A stretch of 64,000 nucleotides of DNA from Peptococcaceae bacterium (GCA_017399005.1 JAFQEO010000009.1:80309-144308); one strand, 5' to 3'; positions 1 to 9,733 are shown, counted from the stretch's first letter. A program made the numbers and translations. The notes: generated by a model from the letters alone, not told the origin.

Positions 1-174
1 CAATTCTGTTTCGGCCCCTTGCGCCTCCAGATATGATAGTAACAATTTAGCCATTTCTTCTTCATCACCTGGAGGATTAATAGTTTGACAGGATAGTAAT
101 TTATAAAACATTTTCTTGTATTCTTCTCTATGTTCTTCAATGTACTCACTAATTTTTATAGAAAAATCGTTCAT
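1..174 (-). CDS. M20-family metallopeptidase, N-terminal fragment (cut by window edge)
   Basis: The first 58 residues of a protein whose remainder lies beyond the window. The stretch LLSCQTINPPGDEEEM resembles the N-terminus of M20 zinc peptidases (ArgE, DapE, carboxypeptidase G2 type), where a conserved PPG/E turn follows the first helix. A GGAGG ribosome site lies a few bases before the ATG. The metal ligands of the family would fall outside the window, so activity cannot be judged. A YheO-type regulator lies just upstream on the same strand and may control it. The exact substrate (acyl-amino acid, dipeptide, succinyl-diaminopimelate) is unknown. Confidence 0.7.
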   Translation of the reverse strand, partial: MNDFSIKISEYIEEHREEYKKMFYKLLSCQTINPPGDEEEMAKLLLSYLEAQGAETEL

Positions 175-229
175 TCGTCTTGCCTCCTTTTTATTTACAA
201 AAAAATTTTAATACTTATTAATTTATTTT

Positions 230-258
230 AATATAACATATAATCTGAATATTTGCAA
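230..258 (-). promoter_or_regulatory. Promoter of the M20 peptidase gene
   Basis: Read on the minus strand: -35 TTGCAA (253-258), a 17-base spacer and -10 TATATT (230-235), about 55 bases before the peptidase start. This is close to the sigma-70/SigA consensus in spacing and sequence. It is a prediction from sequence only. Confidence 0.5.
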
Positions 259-321
259 TAATAAATTTTATATATTCTATATCACCAAGCTCTATGCGGT
301 ATATTTTCTGCTATAATAGCA

Positions 322-375
322 AAACAAGCGCAAACCAATTTGTCCCTGATTGAACAAAAAAGTTTACGCTTGTTT
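322..375. repeat. 14-bp inverted repeat between the regulator and the M20 gene
   Basis: AAACAAGCGCAAAC at 322-335 is matched by GTTTACGCTTGTTT at 362-375, one mismatch in 14 bp, with a 26-base spacer. On the minus strand the second arm runs into TTGTTTTG, so it could be a weak terminator for the upstream regulator. It could equally be an operator for that regulator. Confidence 0.5.
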
Positions 376-414
376 GAAATAATATTACAAAAAATTTTTA
401 ATATTCAATTAATT

Positions 415-1095
415 TTATATGCTAGAATGTCTAATCTCATCTAAATAATTATAAATTGTATATCTGGATACATTAAACACTTCTGCAACATATTCCACTG
501 CACCTTTTACTAAAAAAACGCCTTTTTCTTCAAAAATACGCATCAATTCTATTTTATCTTCTTTTGCCATTAATTCGACCGGAATTGTGGACTTTTGTAC
601 TACGCTTAATACAATATCTTCGAGATTCTCTTTCACATGGTTTGCAAAAAACTCTTTTTTCTGTTGTGTTTTTCTTTCTTTTTCCGGGAAAGCAGTAAAA
701 TCTTCAATGATTCGATTACAATGCAGAAAATCTGTAATGTCATAATTGATGCATAAGCATCCGATTATTTCGTCCTGCTCGTTTCTAATAAATGTCGAGG
801 ATGAACGAAGTATTCTTCCATCTTTAGTAACTGTTTTATAGCAGCAGATATTCTGTATAAGTTCTTCGCCTTCTTTAGGTTCTTTATCCTTCTGTAATGT
901 TTCAAGTATTAAATTGGTTGCCGGAGCACCAATTTCTCTTCGTGTAACATTGCCGATTATATAGACCAGCGAACTCTCCGGATATCTCAAATCATGGATT
1001 ACAACCTCTGTGTTTTTTCCGAAATTTTCATAAATACTTTCTGCTATTGGTATATATTTTTTTAACTCTGGATGCATTTCGTAAGACCTTTCCAT
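415..1095 (-). CDS. YheO/DauR-type transcriptional regulator (PAS-like plus helix-turn-helix)
   Basis: A 226-residue cytoplasmic DNA-binding protein. Residues about 5-122 form the YheO PAS-like sensor domain (IYENFGKNTEVVIHDL and IGCLCINYDIT are typical). Residues about 178-224 form the C-terminal helix-turn-helix, with VEYVAEVFNVSRYTIYNYL as the recognition region. DauR of Salmonella, the best-known relative, controls D-amino acid use. I chose the ATG at 1093-1095, preceded by a GGTAGGGGG site; a TTG seven codons earlier has no ribosome site. It lies upstream of an M20 peptidase gene on the same strand, a plausible target. The ligand is unknown. Confidence 0.85.
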   Translation of the reverse strand: MERSYEMHPELKKYIPIAESIYENFGKNTEVVIHDLRYPESSLVYIIGNVTRREIGAPATNLILETLQKDKEPKEGEELIQNICCYKTVTKDGRILRSSSTFIRNEQDEIIGCLCINYDITDFLHCNRIIEDFTAFPEKERKTQQKKEFFANHVKENLEDIVLSVVQKSTIPVELMAKEDKIELMRIFEEKGVFLVKGAVEYVAEVFNVSRYTIYNYLDEIRHSSI

Positions 1096-1233
1096 ACTAC
1101 AACCGCCCCCTACCAAATATTTTCTAATGTCTATTATAATATAGCTTTGAAAAATCTAACTAGTATATTTGCAAAATATTCTTCTTAATCCTTTTCAATA
1201 TTTTTTTACTAAAGCCAAGGTTCCGCGTCATGA

Positions 1234-1264
1234 TAAAAAAGGCGCCAACCGAAGTCAGCGCCTT
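1234..1264 (-). terminator. Terminator of the glycolytic operon, after secG
   Basis: On the minus strand the stem AAGGCGC/GCGCCTT is followed by a run of T (1234-1240). It lies 10 bases after the secG stop, so it ends the pgk-tpiA-gpmI-eno-secG unit. Confidence 0.85.
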
Positions 1265-1274
1265 ACATGTTATC

Positions 1275-1499
1275 TTATTTTGTCAGCATGGAGAGTACGA
1301 ATACAGATACCATGAAGGTAACTGCAAAAACTTTAGACCACATTGCAAATGTATCATCCATACCTTTTTTACCTAAAAAGGTTTCTGCACCACCAGTGAT
1401 GGAACCAGATAAACCAGCAGTTTTACCAGACTGCAGTAAAACTGTTGCGATTAAACCAATAGCGGAGATAACCACGATAATCGTTACCAGAATATTCAC
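1275..1499 (-). CDS. secG: Protein translocase subunit SecG
   Basis: A 74-residue membrane protein, the usual SecG length. Two membrane segments (about residues 3-22 and 52-71) flank a glycine-rich loop containing SGKTAGLSGSITGGAETF, the family hallmark. SecG binds SecYE and assists SecA-driven export. The start is GTG (1497-1499), with AAGGAGGA six bases upstream. It is the last gene of the glycolytic operon, following eno by about 110 bp with no visible terminator between them. An eno-secG junction is common in Bacillota. Confidence 0.93.
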   Translation of the reverse strand: MNILVTIIVVISAIGLIATVLLQSGKTAGLSGSITGGAETFLGKKGMDDTFAMWSKVFAVTFMVSVFVLSMLTK

Positions 1500-1608
1500 T
1501 GTAAATCCTCCTTCATCAACTTCTACTCAATGTATCTATTTTAGCAGATACATTTTGAAATTGCAATGAAAACTTTCTGTTTTTTACAGATTCTTTCCTG
1601 TTTAACGA

Positions 1609-2907
<1,299 letters not shown>

Positions 2908-2980
2908 CTAAATGTTTTTATTTATATTCCGGGACAGAACCGGCGCAAAAATGCGTCAGAACGTCCTCAACACTGGCTGA

Positions 2981-4504
2981 TTAAACTAAACTTTCGCCTG
3001 TCATATCTGCCGGTTTCTCAATGCCCAGCAGTTTCAGCACAGTTGGTGCCACATCCTGCAGAGAGCCGTCTTTCACGGCACATGGCTCTGCACTCATCAC
3101 GATAAATGGAACCGGATTTGCGGTATGCGCAGTATGCGGTGTTCCTTTCACAGGGTCCACCATCTGCTCTGCATTGCCGTGGTCGGCGGTAATTAACAGT
3201 ACACCGCCAGCTTTCTGCACAGCGTCTGCCACTTCTCCCACACATTTATCAACGGTTTCTACCGCTTTCTGAGCAGCTTCCGGAATGCCGGTATGACCAA
3301 CCATGTCGGTATTGGCAAAGTTCACTAAAATAAACGGATATTCTCCGCCATTAATGGCTTCAATTAAACGGTCTTTTACTTCGATTGCACTCATTTCAGG
3401 CTGCAAATCATAGGTGGCAACTTTTGGAGAAGGAACCAGCAGTCTGTCTTCCAGCGGATTTGGTTCTTCCACACCACCATTAAAGAAGAATGTTACATGA
3501 GCATATTTTTCTGTTTCTGCTACACGGAACTGTTTCACCTGATTTGCCGCCAGCACCTGCCCCAGTGTATTCTGTAAATCCTGCGGCGGGAATGCCACAG
3601 TCACATCCAGGCCTTCCTCGTACTGGGTCATGGCAACATAGCTGACACCCAGATATTCACGGGTAAAGCCGTCGAATTCTTTATTTACAAATGCTTTGGT
3701 GATTTCACGAGCACGGTCGCCGCGGAAATTGAAGAAAATCACGCCGTCACCGCTGCCGATTGATGCAACCGGCTGGCCGTTTTCCTGCACCACAGTCGGC
3801 AGTACAAACTCATCGGTTTCCCCTTTGTCATAAGACTGCTGCACAGCTTCCGCTGCACTGGAGGCTTTCTCACCGATGGCTGCAGTCATAGCACGATATG
3901 CTTTTTCCACACGGTCCCAGCGGTTGTCACGGTCCATAGCGTAATAACGCCCGGATACTGTGGCAATTCTGCCGACACCGATTTCCTGCAGTTTTTCTTC
4001 TAATTCCTGCACAAAGCCCAGCCCGGTAGACGGCCCAACGTCACGCCCATCCAGGAAGCAGTGTACATAAACATCTTTTAAACCTTTCGCAGCTGCCAGT
4101 TCCAGCAGACCATATAAATGACTGCTGTGGCTGTGTACACCGCCCGGCGATACCAGCCCCATCAGATGCAGCGGTTTATTCTGCTGCAGGCAGTGATTCA
4201 TCACCTGCTGAAACGCTTCGTTATCCTGCAGGGTGTGCTCACGCACTGCTTTATTGATTCTGGTCAGTTCCTGATACACAACACGACCGGCACCCAGATT
4301 CAGATGCCCCACTTCCGAGTTGCCCTGCTGCCCTTCCGGCAGCCCGACATATTCGCCGGAACAGAACAGCTGGCTGTGCCCGTACTGCGCCAGTAATCTG
4401 TCCATATTTTCTGTATTGCTCAGGGCAATCGCATTGCCCTCTGTATGTTCGCTGATGCCCCATCCATCCAGAATCATCAGCACAACAGGCAGTTGTTTGT
4501 TCAC
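2981..4504 (-). CDS. gpmI: 2,3-bisphosphoglycerate-independent phosphoglycerate mutase
   Basis: Interconverts 3- and 2-phosphoglycerate through a phosphoserine intermediate, using two manganese ions. The 507 residues are typical of GpmI. The nucleophile is S63 in GNSEVGHLNLGAGR, and D13 lies in the opening MILDGWG. Metal-site motifs FRGDRARE, DMVGHTG and TADHGNAEQM follow in order. The start is GTG (4502-4504) after a GGGGGG ribosome site. Only 19 bp separate it from tpiA. The cofactor-independent, manganese-using type is the usual one in Bacillota. Confidence 0.96.
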   Translation of the reverse strand: MNKQLPVVLMILDGWGISEHTEGNAIALSNTENMDRLLAQYGHSQLFCSGEYVGLPEGQQGNSEVGHLNLGAGRVVYQELTRINKAVREHTLQDNEAFQQVMNHCLQQNKPLHLMGLVSPGGVHSHSSHLYGLLELAAAKGLKDVYVHCFLDGRDVGPSTGLGFVQELEEKLQEIGVGRIATVSGRYYAMDRDNRWDRVEKAYRAMTAAIGEKASSAAEAVQQSYDKGETDEFVLPTVVQENGQPVASIGSGDGVIFFNFRGDRAREITKAFVNKEFDGFTREYLGVSYVAMTQYEEGLDVTVAFPPQDLQNTLGQVLAANQVKQFRVAETEKYAHVTFFFNGGVEEPNPLEDRLLVPSPKVATYDLQPEMSAIEVKDRLIEAINGGEYPFILVNFANTDMVGHTGIPEAAQKAVETVDKCVGEVADAVQKAGGVLLITADHGNAEQMVDPVKGTPHTAHTANPVPFIVMSAEPCAVKDGSLQDVAPTVLKLLGIEKPADMTGESLV

Positions 4505-4523
4505 AACAGTACCCCCCGTTTTC

Positions 4524-5276
4524 TTACTTGTACAGAATCAGCTGACTGAAGCTTTCCGGTTTCAGACTTGCACCGCCAACCAGAGCACCGTCAATATCCG
4601 GCTGCGCCATCAGTTCAGAAATATTTTCCGGTTTCACACTGCCGCCGTACTGAAACCGTACGCAGTCAGCAACTTCCCGGCCGTATTTTTCTGCAATCGC
4701 CTGGCGCAGTGCACCGATTACTTCTTCCGCATCAGCAGCCGTTGCCGTTTTACCGGTGCCGATAGCCCAGATTGGTTCATATGCTACAATCAGTGTTTTC
4801 ATCTGTTCTTCTGTGAGGCCTTCCACAGCCGACAGCATCTGCCCGCTGCATACACTCACAGTCTGGCCGTTATCGCGCTGTTCCAGATGCTCGCCAACAC
4901 AAAGAATCGGCTGCATACCGGCAGCATAAGCGGCCTGTACTTTCTGCTGAATTAACGAATCATCCTCATGGAAAATCTCTCTCCGTTCCGAATGACCGAT
5001 AATCACATACTGCACACCGATTTCCTGCAGCATCGGCAGACTGACTTCCCCGGTGAATGCCCCTTCGGCCACCGGATAGAAATTCTGAGCACCAAAACCA
5101 ACCCCGCTGCCTTTCAATTCAGAAGCCAGCACATCCAGCTGTGTAAAAGGCGCACAGATAACAGCCTCTACCTTTTCCTGCCCTTCAATCAGTGGCAGAA
5201 ACGCCTGGCAGAAGGCCGAAGCCTCTGCCCGCGTTTTATACATTTTCCAGTTTGCTATGATAATGGGTTTCCGCAA
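4524..5276 (-). CDS. tpiA: Triosephosphate isomerase
   Basis: Interconverts dihydroxyacetone phosphate and glyceraldehyde 3-phosphate. The 250-residue barrel shows N9 and K11 (ANWKMYK), catalytic H95 (IIGHSERR), catalytic E167 in the AYEPIWAIGTGK loop, and the phosphate-binding GGS and GGASL segments near the end. The start is TTG (5274-5276), with AGGGGAG eight bases upstream; no ATG fits. It is 24 bp downstream of pgk in the same operon. Confidence 0.96.
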   Translation of the reverse strand: MRKPIIIANWKMYKTRAEASAFCQAFLPLIEGQEKVEAVICAPFTQLDVLASELKGSGVGFGAQNFYPVAEGAFTGEVSLPMLQEIGVQYVIIGHSERREIFHEDDSLIQQKVQAAYAAGMQPILCVGEHLEQRDNGQTVSVCSGQMLSAVEGLTEEQMKTLIVAYEPIWAIGTGKTATAADAEEVIGALRQAIAEKYGREVADCVRFQYGGSVKPENISELMAQPDIDGALVGGASLKPESFSQLILYK

Positions 5277-5300
5277 AGCAACTACTCCCCTATCCTGTTT

Positions 5301-6488
5301 TTATTTATCCTGTAAAATTTCGATACCTGGCAGTTTTTTGCCTTCCAGGAATTCCAGAGAAGCGCCGCCGCCTGTAGAGATATGGTCAATTTTATCGTTT
5401 AAGCCGGCTTTTTCGATAGAAGCAACGGAGTCACCGCCGCCTACGATGGAGTATGCGCCGGAATTTGCTACAGCCTGAGCCACAGCACCGGTACCTACTG
5501 CAAATGCGTCTACTTCAAATACGCCCATTGGCCCGTTCCAGATTACAGTTTTTGCATCAGCAACTGCCTGCTGATACAGTTTTACAGTTTCAGGCCCGAT
5601 ATCCAGTGCCATTTTGTCTGCAGGTACTGCATCTACGCCAACAGTCTGAGCAGTTTCCGGCTGTTCAATGGCAGCTGCAACGGTTAAATCTACTGGAATT
5701 AACAGTTTTTTGCCCATCTGTTCTGCGTGCTGCATGATTTCCAGTGCCAGAGCGGTTTTGTCGTCTTCTACCAGAGAAGTACCCATTTCGTAACCTTTTG
5801 CTTTTAAGAAGGTGTTTGCCATGCCGCCGCCAATCATCAGGCAGTCAACTTTTTCTAACAGATTCTGTACAACACCGATTTTATCGGAAATTTTGGAGCC
5901 GCCAACGATAGCCACAAATGGATGTTCCGCTTCGCTCAGCGCTTTGCCCAGTACAGAAATTTCTTTATCCATCAGGAAGCCCATTACGCCAGGCAGAATA
6001 CGGCCAACGCCTTCTGTGGAGCAGTGTGCGCGATGTGCTGTACCGAATGCATCGTTTACATATACATCGCCCAGAGCTGCCAGCTGTTTTGCCAGTTCTG
6101 GGTCGTTGTCGGTTTCACCAGGCAGGAAACGCACATTTTCCAGCATGATAACATCGCCGTTCTGCATTGCTGCTACAGCGGCTTCTACTTCAGGACCTAC
6201 TACTTCATTCAGTTTTTTCACAGGCTGACCAATCAGTTCTGCTAAGCGTTCTGCAACGCGGTCCAGACGCAGTTCTTCTTTCACTTCGCCTTTTGGACGG
6301 CCCATATGGGTCATGATGATTACTTTTGCGCCCTGTTCTACCAGATATTTAATGGTTGGAACACCAGCCTGAATTCTAACATCATTGGTGATTTCACCAG
6401 TTGTTTTGCTTCTTGGCACGTTGAAATCCACGCGGATTAATACGCGTTTCCCTGTTAATTCAACGTCCTGCATTGTTTTTTTTGCCAT
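5301..6488 (-). CDS. pgk: Phosphoglycerate kinase
   Basis: Transfers phosphate from 1,3-bisphosphoglycerate to ADP. Conserved pieces are RVLIRVDFNVP at the N-terminus, THMGRPKG, YVNDAFGTAHRAH, GPMGVFE and GGGDSVAS near the C-terminus. The 395 residues are the normal length. I chose the ATG at 6486-6488, because the ATG four codons earlier overlaps the GGAAGGA ribosome site. It is the first gene of the operon, 38 bp from a strong promoter. Neither gapA nor a CggR-type regulator lies upstream. Confidence 0.96.
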   Translation of the reverse strand: MAKKTMQDVELTGKRVLIRVDFNVPRSKTTGEITNDVRIQAGVPTIKYLVEQGAKVIIMTHMGRPKGEVKEELRLDRVAERLAELIGQPVKKLNEVVGPEVEAAVAAMQNGDVIMLENVRFLPGETDNDPELAKQLAALGDVYVNDAFGTAHRAHCSTEGVGRILPGVMGFLMDKEISVLGKALSEAEHPFVAIVGGSKISDKIGVVQNLLEKVDCLMIGGGMANTFLKAKGYEMGTSLVEDDKTALALEIMQHAEQMGKKLLIPVDLTVAAAIEQPETAQTVGVDAVPADKMALDIGPETVKLYQQAVADAKTVIWNGPMGVFEVDAFAVGTGAVAQAVANSGAYSIVGGGDSVASIEKAGLNDKIDHISTGGGASLEFLEGKKLPGIEILQDK

Positions 6489-6525
6489 GTTGTATCGCAT
6501 CCTTCCAAGATTTCATACTGCTTTT

Positions 6526-6554
6526 ATTATAAACTTTTTTTCGTTCCGGTGCAA
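6526..6554 (-). promoter_or_regulatory. Promoter of the pgk-tpiA-gpmI-eno-secG operon
   Basis: On the minus strand: -35 TTGCAC (6549-6554), 17-base spacer, perfect -10 TATAAT (6526-6531). The pgk start codon follows within 40 bases, leaving a very short leader with no room for an attenuator. Confidence 0.8.
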
Positions 6555-6621
6555 TACAGAAGAGCCTTCTGTCGCGGATTTAATTGGAATTTTTCCGTAT
6601 CTTCACAATATGCTAAAACAG

Positions 6622-6658
6622 AAAAAATCCCCTCCGGTTTCTCTCACCGAAAGGGATT
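6622..6658 (-). terminator. Terminator after the first small HTH gene
   Basis: On the minus strand AATCCC and GGGATT pair, helped by inner CTTTCGGT/ACCGGAG pairing, and T residues follow. It separates the HTH gene from the glycolytic promoter. Confidence 0.7.
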
Positions 6659-6682
6659 TGCGTTCTCTATTCGTAACCGGTC

Positions 6683-6976
6683 TCAGCCGATTTCCAGCGC
6701 ATCGTCATAACCGGCATCTTCCGCCTCCGCCTGCTGTTCTACCAGCCTGCGCATATCCTGCAGAAATGCCATCACTTCCTCCTCGCTCAGCATCAGCAGC
6801 AGAAAAATCAGCGTGGATGCCGATAATGACTGCCTGTCCCGCTTTACATTATTATAAGCTCTCGCTGAAATATGCAGCGATTCCGCCATCCGTTCCTGTG
6901 TATAGTGCATTCGTTCTCTGCAATCCTCCGACAGCTTAATCAGATGCGGACGGAAAATTAAAGTAAAATTGTGCAT
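6683..6976 (-). CDS. Small XRE-like helix-turn-helix protein
   Basis: A 97-residue protein. Residues about 21-48 (ERMHYTQERMAESLHISARAYNNVKR) look like a Cro/C1-type helix-turn-helix. A hydrophobic helix LSASTLIFLLLMLSEEEVM and an acidic tail follow. AGAGAGG precedes the ATG. It aligns along nearly its full length with the protein encoded at 7197-7481 (both start MH and share a PHL motif, the HTH and the LL-E-E helix), so the two are paralogs. Its own terminator and spacing suggest a separate transcript. Target genes are unknown. Confidence 0.65.
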   Translation of the reverse strand: MHNFTLIFRPHLIKLSEDCRERMHYTQERMAESLHISARAYNNVKRDRQSLSASTLIFLLLMLSEEEVMAFLQDMRRLVEQQAEAEDAGYDDALEIG

Positions 6977-7129
6977 AATCGTATGCCTCTCTTTCTGTAA
7001 TAATTTGTTTAGCAGGTAAATTCTACCGCATTCTGAAACCGGCTTCGACGAGGTATACTTCCGGTTTTAAAAATTTTTCTAAAATTTTCTTCGTATCATT
7101 CTGTTTTGTCTGTTTTTGAACAGAAAGAG

Positions 7130-7178
7130 AAAAACCCCTCCGCAGTTGAAGAGTTTCTTCCCATGCAGACGGGTTTTT
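7130..7178 (-). terminator. Hairpin after the second small HTH gene
   Basis: AAACCCC and GGGTTTTT arms (imperfect, about 14 bp) enclose a 20-base loop. On the minus strand the structure follows the stop codon at 7197 and ends in GGGGTTTTTC. Likely a terminator; mismatches lower confidence. Confidence 0.5.
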
Positions 7179-7196
7179 CCAAATCGAATGGCTTAC

Positions 7197-7481
7197 TTAA
7201 ATAAAATCGATTTTGACTAAATTAGCCTGATATTCTTCCGAATCAATCAATACTCGAAAGTTCTTGATGATATCCAGTATTTCTTTTTCTGTCAGTAAGC
7301 CGAAAAACAGAAGCAGTTCTACTGTTGATAGCATTGAAATGCCGTACTTTAAATCATGATAATATCTCTCAGAAATGCCCAGTTTTTCGGCAAATTCTTT
7401 CTGTGACATATTTAATTCTTTTCTGTGTTTTTCTATAATTCCCGCTAAATGCGGTTTATAGAAATATGCTAATTTATGCAT
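7197..7481 (-). CDS. Small XRE-like helix-turn-helix protein (paralog)
   Basis: A 94-residue protein when started at the ATG 7479-7481, which has AAGGAGGA seven bases upstream; an upstream in-frame extension lacks a ribosome site. Residues about 22-48 (LNMSQKEFAEKLGISERYYHDLK) form a clear Cro/C1-type helix-turn-helix. A leucine-rich helix, LSTVELLLFFGLLTEKEILDII, probably forms a dimer interface. It is a paralog of the gene at 6683-6976. No known operator or partner is visible. Neither a phage nor a restriction gene lies nearby. Confidence 0.7.
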   Translation of the reverse strand: MHKLAYFYKPHLAGIIEKHRKELNMSQKEFAEKLGISERYYHDLKYGISMLSTVELLLFFGLLTEKEILDIIKNFRVLIDSEEYQANLVKIDFI

Positions 7482-7541
7482 TATAAATTCCTCCTTCTTG
7501 CGTAAAACAGGAACTCGTTCTGCACATAAAGCAAACATTTT

Positions 7542-7658
7542 TCACGCTATTCTTTTATATTTCGTTTTTCTCTTTACGAAAAGCCAGGCAGCCATACAAA
7601 TTTGATTCTGCACGGGTTCAATGTATGCTTCATGTTGCAGATAAATATCCCGCTCCAT
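7542..7658 (-). CDS. Possible 38-residue protein upstream of the HTH gene
   Basis: An open frame from ATG 7656-7658 to TGA 7542-7544, ending about 60 bp before the HTH start. The protein would begin MERDIYLQHEAY and end in a basic tail, KRKTKYKRIA. The ribosome site (AGGGCG) is weak. I recognise no family. It could be a chance frame in the leader of the HTH gene. Confidence 0.25.
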   Translation of the reverse strand: MERDIYLQHEAYIEPVQNQICMAAWLFVKRKTKYKRIA

Positions 7659-7722
7659 GCTTTTCGCCCTAATAAATAATAATTTTTTTGTAAAGTTTCA
7701 TTTTTCTTTTCTTTTTGTTGTA

Positions 7723-7768
7723 AGATAAGAAACCCCGGCCATCCGGACCGACAGCCGGGATTCTTATT
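7723..7768 (-). terminator. Terminator of the secreted-protein gene
   Basis: On the minus strand AAGAATCCCGGC pairs with GCCGGGGTTTCTT around a 14-base loop, just after the stop codon at 7789. The T-tract is short. Confidence 0.65.
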
Positions 7769-7788
7769 TGCTAGTAATAGATTTTTGA

Positions 7789-8229
7789 TTATGCAGTTAC
7801 TTCATCAGTATACGATACAACAGATTCTGACTGTGTACCTTCCCATACGGTGTAAGTCGCTTTTATGCGATATGTGTGACCTTCTGTTACAGCTTTTGTT
7901 TTATATACATATGCTTCATAATCATTCTGTGTACTTGTCCATGTACCATAAGCTATCCAGCTATTTCCGCTCTTCAACTGCAACTCTGCAATTACTTTAG
8001 CTTTTGTTGCATTTAAAACATCGCCTTTGACCCAACAATCCACGGTTGCTATTCCATTAGAAATCCCTAAGCCATTTTTCCATTCTTCAATATATGTCAT
8101 ACATGGCATGATATTATTATCTTGGTTATCAGCAACAATTGTATCATCGGCAAAAGCTCCCATTGGCAGAACCATTGCTACCATTAAAGCCATAATAAAA
8201 ACCATTTTTTTTAAATGCTGTTTAGTCAT
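7789..8229 (-). CDS. Small secreted protein of unknown function
   Basis: A 146-residue exported protein. Residues 1-27 are a clear signal peptide (basic start, hydrophobic core, cleavage near GAFA-DD). The mature part is rich in Thr, Tyr and Trp, with alternating polar and hydrophobic residues suggestive of a small beta-sandwich (KATYTVWEGTQSESVVSY). It has two cysteines in the mature chain. It resembles small exported proteins of gut Bacillota annotated only as domains of unknown function (possibly DUF6147; from memory, uncertain). AAGGAGGG precedes the ATG. It lies just downstream of a sigma/anti-sigma pair and may be a target. Confidence 0.6.
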   Translation of the reverse strand: MTKQHLKKMVFIMALMVAMVLPMGAFADDTIVADNQDNNIMPCMTYIEEWKNGLGISNGIATVDCWVKGDVLNATKAKVIAELQLKSGNSWIAYGTWTSTQNDYEAYVYKTKAVTEGHTYRIKATYTVWEGTQSESVVSYTDEVTA

Positions 8230-8319
8230 AAAATATCCCTCCTTTCTATATAATTCTATAAGGAATTTATCTCCTCATAGAAAATAACGAAAAGAAGGAC
8301 ATTTTTTGGACATATTTTT

Positions 8320-9033
8320 TTATATTTTTACATTTTCTAATAATTCAATTAATTCTTTTTCTGCTAAATTTGTCTGCCCAGTAATATAATAATGTTCATG
8401 ATTCCATACAAATTTAATTTTATCTTTTTCAATATTTAACCTAACTATTTCATCTTGCATATAATAAATTTGTTTTTCCACTTCTTCCGTATCAGCTCCA
8501 AAAACCAAACTTCTTTCTTCTACAACAAAGCATTGATATAAAGTAATATATTTTTCCTCTTTATCCCTATACAATAAATCAAGGCTATTCTCACGTTCTC
8601 TTCTTTTTACCTCTTCCATTCCTTCCGGCAGATATCCCAGCTTCAGCGGACGGAATTCTTCTTCAATGGCACCGACATCGTTTACCCGGTAGCGGTATTC
8701 GGTGTATTCATCAAATACGGTCTCGATTACTTCAATCAGTTTCTGGTAACCGGCGAGGACGGTTTCGGGCATGGTAAGACAGGCCATTGTAAACACCAGT
8801 AAGATTGCGGCGATGCTGCGTTTGATATAAAAGGTGACACCCATGCGATATTCGGCTTCTTTGATGGCACCTCGTTTTACATCGTGGCGTAACGCTGCCA
8901 TCTGTAATTTATAACTTCCGTGAAATTCCGGCTCGGGATAATCGGCATAAGCATCAAACTTCTGCAATTCCCATAGCAGATATTCTCTGGCTGCCTCCTG
9001 CAGTTTTTCTTCAGAAACCAGATTATCTCTCAT
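8320..9033 (-). CDS. Membrane anti-sigma-like protein (DUF4367-type)
   Basis: A 237-residue protein with a cytoplasmic N-terminal half (1-70), one membrane segment (about 72-88, SIAAILLVFTMACLTM) and an extracytoplasmic part of about 145 residues. LGYLPEGMEE and the closing YYITGQTNLAEKELIELLENVKI are features of DUF4367 domains, often fused to anti-sigma factors. Its ATG overlaps the end of the sigma gene by 11 bp, so translation is probably coupled. I infer that it holds the sigma factor inactive until an envelope signal arrives. No canonical zinc-binding anti-sigma motif (HxxxCxxC) is present. Confidence 0.65.
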   Translation of the reverse strand: MRDNLVSEEKLQEAAREYLLWELQKFDAYADYPEPEFHGSYKLQMAALRHDVKRGAIKEAEYRMGVTFYIKRSIAAILLVFTMACLTMPETVLAGYQKLIEVIETVFDEYTEYRYRVNDVGAIEEEFRPLKLGYLPEGMEEVKRRERENSLDLLYRDKEEKYITLYQCFVVEERSLVFGADTEEVEKQIYYMQDEIVRLNIEKDKIKFVWNHEHYYITGQTNLAEKELIELLENVKI

Positions 9034-9625
9034 CAGCCGCTTCCTCTTTCATGGCATCCAGAAGTTCTTTCAGCGTATGTTTGCTGCGAGTCAGAAGTTT
9101 GCGAACCTTTGCCACAGTAAAGTCGGTAATCTCTGCGATTTCCGGTACTTCATAACCCATTCCATGATACAGCAACACCACCTGCCGGGCATCATCCGAC
9201 AGTTTTCCAATGGCTTTGCCAAGGTCGCTGCCCTGAAAATCACTGTCCGGTATTTCCAAAGCGGGAATACATTCATCAATGATGCTGGTGGTTTCTCCAT
9301 CTTCGTTGATTTTCTCGTAAATCTCTTTTTCAAAATACTGCTTCCGTTTGCGATATACATCTTTCGCAGCATTTTCCGTCACAATCATCACAAAAGCTCT
9401 TGTACGGTCGGAAGTTTCGTCATCAATTTTGTTCATGTTGCGGGCTATCTTCACAAATGCTTCGTGCACGGCATCTTCTGCAATAAAGGCATCGTTCAGA
9501 ATTCTTTTGGCGGTGTAATACATCTGTTTCTGATAATGATTGTACAGATACTCAAACTTGTTCTGGTCCTCAGCGTTGTCGATTAGGGCCAGATAGTAGG
9601 ATAAGGTATAACGGATTGGCTGCAT
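9023..9625 (-). CDS. ECF-like RNA polymerase sigma factor
   Basis: A 200-residue sigma-70 family protein. Region 2 spans about residues 20-95 (FEYLYNHYQKQMYYTAKRILNDAFIAEDAVHEAFVKI); region 4 spans about 130-190 (LSDDARQVVLLYHGMGYEVPEIAEITDFTVAKVRKLLTRSK). The start is the ATG at 9623-9625, with AAAGGTGAT upstream; 11 extra in-frame codons lack a ribosome site. It overlaps the anti-sigma-like gene. The acidic linker between regions 2 and 4 (EIPDSDFQGSD) is longer than in classic ECF factors. Promoters it recognises are unknown. Confidence 0.85.
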   Translation of the reverse strand: MQPIRYTLSYYLALIDNAEDQNKFEYLYNHYQKQMYYTAKRILNDAFIAEDAVHEAFVKIARNMNKIDDETSDRTRAFVMIVTENAAKDVYRKRKQYFEKEIYEKINEDGETTSIIDECIPALEIPDSDFQGSDLGKAIGKLSDDARQVVLLYHGMGYEVPEIAEITDFTVAKVRKLLTRSKHTLKELLDAMKEEAADER

Positions 9626-9733
9626 AATATCACCTTTGCTTTCTGTCAGTATTGCCAATGATTATAGCATAATCCCGCTTTTATGTTGTACTGATTTCTG
9701 ATATCTGGTTGTATTTTTTACGCGTTTCTATGT

